The notes under the pieces were generated by a model. It saw nothing but the letters and a program-made list of their open reading frames with translations. It was not told the DNA's origin and searched no databases. A stretch of 64,000 nt of DNA from the NCBI GenBank assembly GCA_022820505.1, contig JAJEFK010000032.1, forward strand, positions 1 through 64,000, written 5' to 3'. This document shows, one piece after another, positions 17,186 through 25,672 of this stretch. The stretch's first letter is position 1. Each line of letters begins with the position of its first letter. The stretch is from Acidimicrobiia bacterium. GTDB taxonomy: Bacteria > Actinomycetota > Acidimicrobiia > Acidimicrobiales > Poriferisodalaceae. The translations under genes and the position numbers were made by a program.

Positions 17186-18412
17186 ATGTCGCTGCGATAC
17201 GGCCGGCCACTGGTCATGATTCCCGGGCCGTCGGTCATCCCGGATCGGGTGCTGAACGCGATGCGCCGTCCCCTCCCGAACATCTACGAGGGCGAGGTGG
17301 TCGATCTCACCTATTCGCTGCTCGAGCGGCTGCCCGCGCTGGCCCGCACCGAGCACCGGGCCTACATCGCCATCTCCAACGGGCACGGTGCCTGGGAGAT
17401 GGCCACGACGAACACGCTGTCACGCGGCGACAAGGTGCTCGTGCTCGAAGTGGGTCACTTCGCCACGAATTGGGCCGAGATGGCCGCGATGAGCGGTGTC
17501 AAGTTCGAAGTGCTGCACGCACCCGATCGGGCAGCCATCGAATTCGATGCCGTGCTGGACCGGCTGCGTGCCGACGTCGGGCGGGAGTTTGCGGCGGTCT
17601 TCGTCGCTCAGACCGACACCTCGACGACAGTGCGCAATGACATCGCCGCGGTACGGCGCGCACTGGATGAGGCCGATCACCCGGCGCTGCTGATGGCCGA
17701 CTGCGTGGCATCACTGGGCTGCGAGCCCTTCGAGATGGACGCCTGGGGTGTCGACGTGACGGTCGCGGGCAGCCAGAAGGGCCTGATGGTGCCGCCGGGC
17801 CTCGGCATTGTCTGGGTGGGCCCGAAGGCATGGGAAGCACATCAGCGAGCCGACCTGCGCACCGCCTACTGGGACTGGTCACGGCGGACCGATCCCGACG
17901 CGCACTACTGGATCTTCTGCGGCACCCCGCCGGTCCAGCACCTGTGGGGCCTCGCCGAAGCGCTCGACATGATCGACGAGGAGGGCTTGGAGAACATCTG
18001 GGCACGTCACGATGTGATGGCGCGAGCCGTGCACGCTGCGGTGGATGCGTGGTCGGCGCCGGGCGCTCTCGAGCTGAACGTGCCGGTGCCGTCGCATCGC
18101 TCGAACTCGGTGACGCTGGTTCGCACGGGCGAGGTGCCGGCTGGCCAGATCCGCCATACATGTGAAGACGAAGCCGGCCTCACCTTGGGACTCAACATTC
18201 AAGGCGACCCCGACGCGGCCTTCCGCATCGGGCACATGGGGCACCTCAACCCGCCGATGCTGCTCGGGACCATCGGCACGATCGAGGCCGTGCTCGGATC
18301 CATGGATGCGCCGATGGGCGGTTCGGGAGCCGCAGCAGCGGCCAGTGTCATCGCCGAGGCCACCACGCCGGTGCCCAAACCGCCATCGGGCCCCGAAGAT
18401 CCCTGGACGTAG
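17186..18412 (+). CDS. Class V aminotransferase (serine/alanine-glyoxylate type)
   Basis: A 408-residue PLP enzyme of the serine-glyoxylate / alanine-glyoxylate aminotransferase group: it begins LVMIPGPSVIPDRVLNAM, has SNGHGAWEMA (phosphate site), D172 in MADCVASLG and the PLP lysine K198 in VAGSQKGLMVPPG. It would interconvert glyoxylate and glycine using serine or alanine. GAAGGGAG six bases upstream fixes the start at 17186. The enzyme links well with the methylamine and glycine-forming genes later in the window. The C-terminal 30 residues are Ala/Pro-rich and extend beyond the usual fold. Confidence 0.88.
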   Translation: MSLRYGRPLVMIPGPSVIPDRVLNAMRRPLPNIYEGEVVDLTYSLLERLPALARTEHRAYIAISNGHGAWEMATTNTLSRGDKVLVLEVGHFATNWAEMAAMSGVKFEVLHAPDRAAIEFDAVLDRLRADVGREFAAVFVAQTDTSTTVRNDIAAVRRALDEADHPALLMADCVASLGCEPFEMDAWGVDVTVAGSQKGLMVPPGLGIVWVGPKAWEAHQRADLRTAYWDWSRRTDPDAHYWIFCGTPPVQHLWGLAEALDMIDEEGLENIWARHDVMARAVHAAVDAWSAPGALELNVPVPSHRSNSVTLVRTGEVPAGQIRHTCEDEAGLTLGLNIQGDPDAAFRIGHMGHLNPPMLLGTIGTIEAVLGSMDAPMGGSGAAAAASVIAEATTPVPKPPSGPEDPWT

Positions 18413-18430
18413 ACGACGCTGCCAAACGCG

Positions 18431-19024
18431 CTACGGGCCGGCGGTGCAGCCAGCCGCCCGACGCAGCATGCGTGCTGCCTCAGCCTGTGCACCGGCGAGC
18501 TTTGAGATGCGTTCATCGTCGCTGCCCAGCAATTCGGCAAGCGTTGCCCGTACCTCGGCGATGTCGAAGGACGCGATCTTGACCATCTCGCCTATGTCGA
18601 CCCAGTCCTTGGGGCGGTCGTAGAACGCCTTGAACACGGCGAGGTCGTCGCAGGACAAGCAGGGAATCTCTACGCCCATGAAGTCCCAGCGACGGACTCG
18701 AGTGGCTGCGCGCCGGTGGAACTCCGTCGTATTCAGGAACACATCGACGGGAACGACGCCCCATCGCAGCCTGGTTTGCCCATCTCGGCCTAGCTGTTCA
18801 CGAGACCGCTCAGTGACTTCGATCTCCTCGGGCAAAGCGTCGAGCGCCCGCTCGAACTGCTCAGTCGGCAGGAAGATGTTGATGTCGATGTCGATGGTGG
18901 CTCGTGCCTGCGGAACGCACCAACCCAATGCAATCGCGCCGCCGAAGGCATGGGCCACTTCGGCTTGGTCGAGTGCGTGATGGAGCTGGTGAATTCGGGC
19001 CGTGAATGTGAGTGAACCCGTCAT
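18431..19024 (-). CDS. Nucleotidyltransferase-fold protein of a two-gene module
   Basis: The 197-residue protein has a minimal nucleotidyltransferase signature: HAFGGAIALGWCVPQARATIDIDINIF, seen in part as the GG glycine pair and the DID metal-binding acids, with a third acid in VPVDVFLN. This is the pattern of AbiEii/MNT-like proteins in defence and toxin-antitoxin modules. Its start overlaps the stop of a small charged upstream gene by four bases. It may act as the nucleotidyl-transferring toxin or antitoxin of a module, or as a single-copy regulatory enzyme. Assignment is by motif only. Confidence 0.6.
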   Translation of the reverse strand: MTGSLTFTARIHQLHHALDQAEVAHAFGGAIALGWCVPQARATIDIDINIFLPTEQFERALDALPEEIEVTERSREQLGRDGQTRLRWGVVPVDVFLNTTEFHRRAATRVRRWDFMGVEIPCLSCDDLAVFKAFYDRPKDWVDIGEMVKIASFDIAEVRATLAELLGSDDERISKLAGAQAEAARMLRRAAGCTAGP

Positions 19025-19248
19025 GTGCCGGGAAACAGCGGATATTCCAACTCAGATTTTGCGCCTGGGGGAAAGGCAAGCGCCAACTCGAGCACCATGG
19101 CGACTTCGTCGCCGCGGGTTCGCTGCCAGTCCGTGGCCCGCAGTGAGTCGAGCAGATCCTTGTCGTCCTTGGCGCTGGCTGCGACCATGCGCGCAATCCA
19201 CCTCTTGGTGGCTTCCTGGCGTTCCTGACGTGTGTCAGATTCGCTCAT
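19021..19248 (-). CDS. Small charged protein coupled to the nucleotidyltransferase
   Basis: The 75-residue protein is helical and highly charged in its first half (ESDTRQERQEATKRWIARMV), with no cysteines and no membrane span. It overlaps the nucleotidyltransferase gene by ATGA, so the two are co-translated, which resembles a toxin-antitoxin layout. No DNA-binding fold is recognised. Confidence 0.55.
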   Translation of the reverse strand: MSESDTRQERQEATKRWIARMVAASAKDDKDLLDSLRATDWQRTRGDEVAMVLELALAFPPGAKSELEYPLFPGT

Positions 19249-19307
19249 CGCCTCAGTCTGCCACCTGCGCCAAGACCTGCCGGTTCAGAGGGGCGCGGGC
19301 CGATCGC

Positions 19308-20027
19308 TCAGCTCGCGAGCTGGCGGACGAGCACGACGGTGGCGCTCGTTGCCGCCACCGACAGCACGATGATCCGGAAGCGCGGTCCTGCAATCCGCGG
19401 CCGCAGCCAGCGGCCGATCGGCAGGCCGAGTGCGACCGCGGGCAGCAAGCCCAGCCCGAGCCAGAGTTCCCGCAGGCCGAATTCCCCGATGACGGCGAGG
19501 GCAGCGATGATCGCCGTGCCGACGAACAACATGAAGGTGGCCAAGGTGGCCCGCAGGGTTGCCGGCTCCCAGTGGCTGGCGAACACGGCGTACACCGGCC
19601 CGGGCACGGCCGCCACCGACGACGAGAACGCTGTTCCCGCGCCGGCCGCATAGTCAGCTCGGCGTCCCTCGGGCGGCCGGAAACCGATGGCCTGCACTGC
19701 CACGGCTGCCAGCACGAACACGCTCACGGCGATCGCCAGCGAGCGGTCGCTCAGCACGGTCAGCAGCGCGACACCGCCGACGAGACCGAGCGGTGCCGCG
19801 ATCAGCTGCCTGCGCAAGGCTGGGGCGTTCAGTGCCGCTCGGTCGGCGATGGCGTTACGGAGGTTGATGCCCCCGGCGAGCATCAGCATGGGTCCGGGTA
19901 TCCCCGTCGGCTCGATGGTCACCAGCACCGGGCCCACGATCAAGCCCATGCCGATGCCAATGCACGCTTGCGTTCCCGCGCCGGCAGCCACGAACAGCGC
20001 CGCGACCACGTACTCCAGGACACTCAT
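19308..20027 (-). CDS. TauE/SafE-family sulfite or organic anion exporter
   Basis: A 239-residue membrane protein with about eight hydrophobic segments and the family's repeated halves (GAGTQACIGIGMGLIVGPVLV and GAGTAFSSSVAAVPGPVYAVF). TauE/SafE proteins export sulfite, sulfoacetate or similar anions. It lies at the end of a leftward run with an acyl-CoA dehydrogenase and a nitroreductase, which gives no substrate clue. Confidence 0.85.
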   Translation of the reverse strand: MSVLEYVVAALFVAAGAGTQACIGIGMGLIVGPVLVTIEPTGIPGPMLMLAGGINLRNAIADRAALNAPALRRQLIAAPLGLVGGVALLTVLSDRSLAIAVSVFVLAAVAVQAIGFRPPEGRRADYAAGAGTAFSSSVAAVPGPVYAVFASHWEPATLRATLATFMLFVGTAIIAALAVIGEFGLRELWLGLGLLPAVALGLPIGRWLRPRIAGPRFRIIVLSVAATSATVVLVRQLAS

Positions 20028-20098
20028 CGGACCCGCCGGGCGCGGCTCACGAGATGTCTCGCTGGCCGCTCATATGGCGGTTCGCTGGTCGGGCACGC

Positions 20099-21349
20099 TC
20101 ACACCGGCAGGTTGCCGGTGGCGGCCCCGGTGCTGCCGGTATCGGTGTAGGCGGCGATGGTGCGCTGCGCGATGCGCATCTGGTGCACCTCGTCGGCACC
20201 GTCGGCGAATCGGGCCCAGCGGGCGTGCTGGTACATGTGCGCCAGCGGGGTGTCGGTGGAGTAGCCGAGCGCACCGTGCACCTGGATCGAGCGGTCGATG
20301 ACGCGGCCCAGCATGTTCGCCACGAAGTGCTTCGCCATCGATACCTCGGCCTTGAAGTCTTCGCCGGTGCCGGCCTGTGCCCGGTCGACCTTGTAGGCCG
20401 CATGCAGCACCATCAGCTTCGCCTGGTACAGCTCCATGGTGCTGTCGGCGATCATCCACTGGATGCCCTGCTTCTCGGCGAGCAGCGAACCGTGGGCGAA
20501 CCGGTTGAGCGACCGGTCGACCATCATGTCGAGCGCCGTCTGAGCCTGGGCGATCCAGCGCATGCAGTGCGCCAGGCGCGCCGGCCCCAGCCGGTACTGG
20601 CCGAGCAGATGTCCCTGGCCCCGACCGCCCAGCATCTGGCCGGCGCCGACTCGCAAGTCCTCGATGAGGATCTCGCTGTGGCCCGTCGAGCCGTGCATGG
20701 TCTCGATCTGGCGCACCTCGGTCCAGCCATCGGCTGGCAGGTCGACAATGAACGCTGAGTTGCCGGCCTGGGGGATGTCGGGGTTGTCCTCGGTGCGGGC
20801 GATGAGGATGGCGAACTTGGACCGGTGCGCGTTCGAGATGAACCACTTGTGCCCGTTCAGCACCCACTCGTCGCCGTCGGGATAGCCCTTGGTCTGGATG
20901 AGCGTGGGATCCGAGCCAGCCACCTCGGGCTCGGTCATGGCGAAGCATGACTCGGCGCGGCCCTCGCACAGCGGCGCCAGGTAGCGCTGCTTCTGCTCAT
21001 CGGTGCCCCAGTGCAGCAGCGTGTGCATGTTGCCCTCGTTGGGCGCTTGGCAGTTGAGCACCCACGGGCCGAACCGGGTCTTGGCGGCCTCGGCCTGCAC
21101 CATGGCCATCTCGACATGGCCCAGCCCCATGCCGCCCCACTCGGCGGGCATGTGCGGCAGCCACAGGTGCTCGTCGCGTGCCCGCTTGCGCATGCCCAGC
21201 AGCGCCGTCACGTATGCCTCGCGGTCGGTCTCTTCGAGCCGCTCGGCATCGATGCGTCCTTCTACCGGACGTACCTCGACGTCGATGAACGCGGCGATGC
21301 GCTTGCGGAGCTCCTCCAGTTCGGGGCTCAGGCTGAAGTCGATGGCCAT
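20099..21349 (-). CDS. Acyl-CoA dehydrogenase
   Basis: The 416-residue flavoprotein has the family order: an N-terminal helical domain (ELEELRKRIAAFIDVEVRPVE), the FAD and substrate beta domain (CFAMTEPEVAGSDPTLIQT, EWVLNGHKWFISNA) and the C-terminal helical domain (VHGALGYSTDTPLAHMYQ, ARWARFADGADEVHQMRIA). It oxidises an acyl-CoA at the alpha-beta position, passing electrons to ETF. AGGAGG and a spacer precede the ATG at 21349. The acyl-CoA carboxylase at 22197 is divergent nearby, so both may serve one acyl-CoA pathway. Chain length of the substrate is unknown. Confidence 0.92.
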   Translation of the reverse strand: MAIDFSLSPELEELRKRIAAFIDVEVRPVEGRIDAERLEETDREAYVTALLGMRKRARDEHLWLPHMPAEWGGMGLGHVEMAMVQAEAAKTRFGPWVLNCQAPNEGNMHTLLHWGTDEQKQRYLAPLCEGRAESCFAMTEPEVAGSDPTLIQTKGYPDGDEWVLNGHKWFISNAHRSKFAILIARTEDNPDIPQAGNSAFIVDLPADGWTEVRQIETMHGSTGHSEILIEDLRVGAGQMLGGRGQGHLLGQYRLGPARLAHCMRWIAQAQTALDMMVDRSLNRFAHGSLLAEKQGIQWMIADSTMELYQAKLMVLHAAYKVDRAQAGTGEDFKAEVSMAKHFVANMLGRVIDRSIQVHGALGYSTDTPLAHMYQHARWARFADGADEVHQMRIAQRTIAAYTDTGSTGAATGNLPV

Positions 21350-21408
21350 CGGGCGTCCTCCTGTGATGAACGGCTGCGAGCTGGCTGCTGCGAGCCGGCA
21401 GGTGATGG

Positions 21409-22083
21409 CTAGATCGTGAAGGGCTCCCCGTCGCCCTGCTCCCGCACGGCGATCTCCTCGACCGGCTTGCGGCTCAGCTTGGTGAGCTGCTTGGTCGGCT
21501 TGCCGATCGGCAGCAGGGCGCACACTGCCTCCCAGTCCTCCAAACCGAGGAGTTCCTTGGCTGCGGGCTCGCTTGCCGAGAGCAGCGTGGTCATCGCGCC
21601 GCCCAGGCCCTCGTTGCGAGCACCCAGCAGGATGTTCCACGCAAACGGGTACACGGACGCGCCGCTGACCACACCGATGCGATCCTGCTCTTTGTCGATC
21701 GATGCCACGTTGCGCAGATCGACGGTGACCACCAGCACCACCGGCACCTGGTCCATGTGCTCGAACATCGGAAGCGGGAACTTCAACGACTCGTCGGCCA
21801 TGGCTTCTTCGATGTTCACCGATGACGGGCTGTAGCTCTGCCAGTACACCTCGCCGGCAGCGACCTGCGCCGCGGCGACGCGCATCGCCGGGATGCACAG
21901 CTCGCCGAGGCGCTTCTTTCGGGCGGGATCGCGCACCACGATGACCTTGTGGCCCTGGCGGTTGCCGCCGCTGGCGGCGAATCGGGCATTGTCGAAGATG
22001 CGGTACAGCACTTCGTCGGTGACTTCGTCGTCGGTGAAGTCCCGAGCGGCGAAGGTGGTGCGCATGACGTCGTAAATCTCCAT
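21409..22083 (-). CDS. Nitroreductase-family flavoprotein
   Basis: The 224-residue protein has the family N-terminus (MRTTFAARDFTDDEVTDEVLYRIFDNARFAASGGNRQ, with the FMN-phosphate arginine near residue 13 and SGGNRQ), and a late GLGGAMTTLLSASEPAAKELLGL segment. It would use NAD(P)H and FMN to reduce small substrates. The start at 22083 (M-E-I-Y-D-V-M) is the natural family start; an ATG at 22125 gives a 14-residue extension and cannot be excluded. Same strand as the acyl-CoA dehydrogenase, 59 bases upstream of it. Confidence 0.85.
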   Translation of the reverse strand: MEIYDVMRTTFAARDFTDDEVTDEVLYRIFDNARFAASGGNRQGHKVIVVRDPARKKRLGELCIPAMRVAAAQVAAGEVYWQSYSPSSVNIEEAMADESLKFPLPMFEHMDQVPVVLVVTVDLRNVASIDKEQDRIGVVSGASVYPFAWNILLGARNEGLGGAMTTLLSASEPAAKELLGLEDWEAVCALLPIGKPTKQLTKLSRKPVEEIAVREQGDGEPFTI

Positions 22084-22196
22084 CTCGCCAGTCTCGCACT
22101 GGTCGGCCAACTCCGCGCCGGGCATAGCTTTCGCGTCAGAATCGCCGGGTACCTGGCCGTGTCATCGCCATGTGATGGTCATATCGAGGGAGGATC

Positions 22197-25100
22197 GTGA
22201 GCTTCACCCGTGTCCTGATCGCCAATCGCGGCGAGATAGCCATCCGGATCGCCAAGGCTGCCGGTGCCCTGGGAATCGAGACAGTGGCCGTGCACGCGCC
22301 GGTCGACGAGCGCTCGCTGCACCTGGTGGCCGCTGATCAGGTTGCGCCGTTGCCGGGCGGCGATCCGCTCGCCGCGTACCTGAACATCGACGCCCTGCTG
22401 CGGATCGCTGCCGAGCACGGCTGCGACTGCGTCCACCCTGGCTACGGCTTCCTGGCGGAGAACGCAGCTCTTGCCGCTGCCTGCGCCGAAGCGGGACTGA
22501 CGTTTGTGGGCCCCGCCGCAGACACGCTTGAGCTCTTCGGCGACAAGGTCCGCGCCCGCGCATTGGCTGCTTCGATCGATGTTCCCGTCGCCGGAGGATC
22601 GCCGGGTGCCGTTGCCGATGCGGCCGCGGCCGCTGACGCTGCCGCGGAGATCGGTCTCCCGGTGATGCTGAAGGCCGCTGCCGGCGGCGGCGGACGGGGC
22701 ATGCGCGCTGTGGAGCGCATCGAGGACATCGCCGAAGCGTTCGAACGGTGCTCCAGTGAGGCCGCAGCGGCCTTCGGCGACGGCGCTGTGTTTGTGGAGC
22801 GCCTCGTGGAACGACCGCGCCACATCGAGGTGCAGCTGCTGGCCGATGTCCACGGCAACGTGGCGCATCTGTGGGAACGGGACTGCTCGGTGCAGCAGCG
22901 CAACCAGAAGGTCGTCGAGATCGCGCCCGCGCCGGGACTTGATGCCAGCCTGCGTGACCGGTTGCACGCTGATGCCGTTCGGCTCGCTGCACAGGCCGGT
23001 CTGGCGAATGCAGCAACGGTGGAGTTCTTGGTGTCGCCCGAGACCGGCGACCACTTCTTCATCGAGTGCAACCCGCGCATCCAGGTGGAGCACACCGTCA
23101 CCGAGCAGGTCACCGGCGTCGATCTGGTCGAGGCCCAGTTCAGGATCGCTGCAGGTGTGCACTTGGAGGAGATCGGCGTCGTCGCCGACAACGCAGACCG
23201 GGGCAGTGCCGCGGCGGCGTCCGTGGCCGCTCCGCGCGGCTACGCCGTGCAGGCACGAGTCGTAGCGACTGGTTCTGGCGCGATCTCGGCGTACCACGAA
23301 CCGTCAGGCGCGGGCGTCAGGGTCGACGCCGCCGGTTATGCCGGATACACGCCGCCACCGCACTACGACCCGCTGCTTGCCAAGGTCATCGGCACCGGGA
23401 GCACTCTCGAAGCTGCAGTGGCGCGCACATCGGCCGCCTTGGCCGATTTCCACATCGGCCAGCTGCCCACGAACATCGACACGCTTCGCCAGATTCTCAG
23501 CCACCCCGCCGTGCGCAGCGGTGATGCACGCACCACCTTGCTCACAGAAATGGTGCCGCTGCCTGGCGACGGGACGGCGGTCGCCACGAGCACCAACGGC
23601 GTATCGGGCGATGCCCGAGGCAGCGCCTCGCGACGCGCTGCGATGTTGGAGAGCACCCCAGTGGTCATGCCTGCGACGCCGTCACCGGCCACGGCGCCGG
23701 CGTCGACATGGCCGGACCGCGAATTCGCCGACGGTGAGGTAGCTATTCGCAGCCCGCTGCCCGCGAGTGTCGTCGAGGTCCGGGTGAGCGCCGGCGACAC
23801 CGTCACAGCGGGGCAAGCGCTCGTGGTGCTGTCGGCCATGAAGATGGAGACGGAGGTCACCGCCCCGTGCGAGGGCACAGTCTCAGCGCTGCGCGACCTG
23901 CAGCCCGGCGACCAGCTGGCGGCTGGCGACGTGCTGGCCGTGGTGCTGTCCGGCGCAGACGCCGGCGGCGCTTCGAGCGCGGGCGCCGCTCTCAGCGGCT
24001 GGGAGCCGCTGCTGGACGACGTGCAGACGTTGCAGCGGCTGGCAGAGGAACGACTGGGTCCCGACTCAGACGAGCCCGGCGTGGTCCGCCAGCGCAACCG
24101 GGGCAAGCTGCACTGCCGCGACCGCATCCGTCTGCTGCTTGACGACGGCAGCTTCCGGGAGGTCGGCAGCCTGGCCGGCTTCGCCTCCTACGACGACGAG
24201 GGCGAGATCGCAGCGTTCACGCCGGCCAATCACGTCGGCGGCACCGGCAAGATCCACAGCCGGGACGTCGTGGTCTGCGCCGACGACTTCACCTCGCGAG
24301 GTGGCCATGCCGACGGTGCCATCGGCGCCAAGAGCATCTACCTGGACCTGCTCTCCACCGAGCTGGGGGTGCCGTCCATCCGGCTGCTCGACGGTTCATC
24401 AGGCGGCGGCAGCGTCGCCTCGATGGTTCCCGAGCAGCGCAAGGAAGGCGAGAGCAGTGCCAAGGAGAGCACCGGGGCCATCAAAGCCGGCCGGCCTCGG
24501 GTGACGGGCGGCGGTGGCTCGTTCCTGCCGTCGCACTTGGGCAGCACCGAGTACGCCGAGCAGCTCGCGACGGTACCGGTGGTCAACATGCTGCTGGGCA
24601 GCGTGGTCGGCATCGGAGCGGCGAAGGCCGTGCTGGGGCACTTCGCCGTCATGGTGCGCGACATCTCGCAGCTGTTCGTTGCCGGGCCGCCGGTCGTGAG
24701 CCACGCCATGGGCTACGACATCTCCAAGGAAGACCTCGGCGACTGGCGCATCCACTGCACCAACGGCTCGGTGGACAATCTCGCCGAGACCGAGGAAGAC
24801 GCTGCCGAGCTCGTTCGACGCTTCCTGTCGTACCTGCCGTCGTCGGTGTATGAGACGCCGCCGGTGCTGCCGCCGGACCCCGACGATCCGCCGGACCGGC
24901 GTGACGAGGAGCTGCTGACGCTGATCCCCCGCAAGCGCACCACGACGTTCGACATCCGCCGGGGCATCGAGCTGATCTGTGACCGGGGCTCGTTCTTCGA
25001 GATCGGCCCGTTGTGGGGGACCGATCAGGTCGTCGGGTTCGCACGGATGAACGGGCACCCGGTCGGCGTGCTGGCGTCCGACAGCCGTCATCCGAACGGC

Positions 25101-25658
25101 GGCGCGCTGACCGCCGACGGCTGCGACAAGCTGACCCGCCACATCGACCTGTGCGACCTCTTCCACATGCCGATCCTCAACCTCTGCGACAACCCCGGCT
25201 TCGCAGTCGGCGTCGAGCACGAGATCACCGGCACCATCCGCAAGGGTGCGACGTGGATGACGGCGTTCGCCCAGGCCGCGGTGCCGATCTTCACCGTGCT
25301 CATGCGGCGCAGCTTCGGCGTGGCCGGCAACAACTACGCCACACCCCGGCGCCAGCACAACGCCCGGGTGGTATGGCCGGCTGCCGATGTGGGCGGCATC
25401 CCGCCCGAGGGCGGCATCGAAGCCGCCTATAAGCGGCAGCTCGCCGAAGCCGATGATCCGGTGGCGCTGCGGGCCGAGCTCGAAGCGCGCATCGAAGCAG
25501 CGCGTGGCCCCATCGGCCCGCTCAACCGGTTCCAGATCGAGGAGATGATCGATCCTCGCGACACCCGAAGGCTGATCTGCGAGTGGATCGAGGGTGCATA
25601 CCGGGTGGTGAACCGGCCGGCTCAGCTCGTACAGCGGCCGATCGCATACAGGCCCTGA
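22197..25658 (+). CDS. Single-chain biotin-dependent acyl-CoA carboxylase
   Basis: One 1153-residue protein contains all three activities of a biotin acyl-CoA carboxylase. Residues 1-450 are biotin carboxylase (RVLIANRGEIAIRIAKAA, the glycine-rich loop KAAAGGGGRGMR, IECNPRIQVEHTVTEQVTG). About 505-580 is the biotin carrier domain, with biotin-accepting K549 in VVLSAMKMETEV. From about 600 to the end is a carboxyltransferase of the propionyl-CoA/acetyl-CoA beta-subunit type. It is likely cytoplasmic. Most bacteria split these activities over separate polypeptides; fused forms are known in actinobacteria as long-chain acyl-CoA carboxylases. GAGGGAGG before the GTG sets the start. Acyl chain specificity is not readable. 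Confidence 0.9.
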   Translation: MSFTRVLIANRGEIAIRIAKAAGALGIETVAVHAPVDERSLHLVAADQVAPLPGGDPLAAYLNIDALLRIAAEHGCDCVHPGYGFLAENAALAAACAEAGLTFVGPAADTLELFGDKVRARALAASIDVPVAGGSPGAVADAAAAADAAAEIGLPVMLKAAAGGGGRGMRAVERIEDIAEAFERCSSEAAAAFGDGAVFVERLVERPRHIEVQLLADVHGNVAHLWERDCSVQQRNQKVVEIAPAPGLDASLRDRLHADAVRLAAQAGLANAATVEFLVSPETGDHFFIECNPRIQVEHTVTEQVTGVDLVEAQFRIAAGVHLEEIGVVADNADRGSAAAASVAAPRGYAVQARVVATGSGAISAYHEPSGAGVRVDAAGYAGYTPPPHYDPLLAKVIGTGSTLEAAVARTSAALADFHIGQLPTNIDTLRQILSHPAVRSGDARTTLLTEMVPLPGDGTAVATSTNGVSGDARGSASRRAAMLESTPVVMPATPSPATAPASTWPDREFADGEVAIRSPLPASVVEVRVSAGDTVTAGQALVVLSAMKMETEVTAPCEGTVSALRDLQPGDQLAAGDVLAVVLSGADAGGASSAGAALSGWEPLLDDVQTLQRLAEERLGPDSDEPGVVRQRNRGKLHCRDRIRLLLDDGSFREVGSLAGFASYDDEGEIAAFTPANHVGGTGKIHSRDVVVCADDFTSRGGHADGAIGAKSIYLDLLSTELGVPSIRLLDGSSGGGSVASMVPEQRKEGESSAKESTGAIKAGRPRVTGGGGSFLPSHLGSTEYAEQLATVPVVNMLLGSVVGIGAAKAVLGHFAVMVRDISQLFVAGPPVVSHAMGYDISKEDLGDWRIHCTNGSVDNLAETEEDAAELVRRFLSYLPSSVYETPPVLPPDPDDPPDRRDEELLTLIPRKRTTTFDIRRGIELICDRGSFFEIGPLWGTDQVVGFARMNGHPVGVLASDSRHPNGGALTADGCDKLTRHIDLCDLFHMPILNLCDNPGFAVGVEHEITGTIRKGATWMTAFAQAAVPIFTVLMRRSFGVAGNNYATPRRQHNARVVWPAADVGGIPPEGGIEAAYKRQLAEADDPVALRAELEARIEAARGPIGPLNRFQIEEMIDPRDTRRLICEWIEGAYRVVNRPAQLVQRPIAYRP

Positions 25659-25672
25659 TCAGCTCGGCCAGA

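Noticed and set aside
22179..23297. Leftward open frame opposite the biotin carboxylase domain
   Set aside because: High-GC coding DNA often leaves the opposite strand open; composition is arginine-rich and there is no ribosome binding site or domain.
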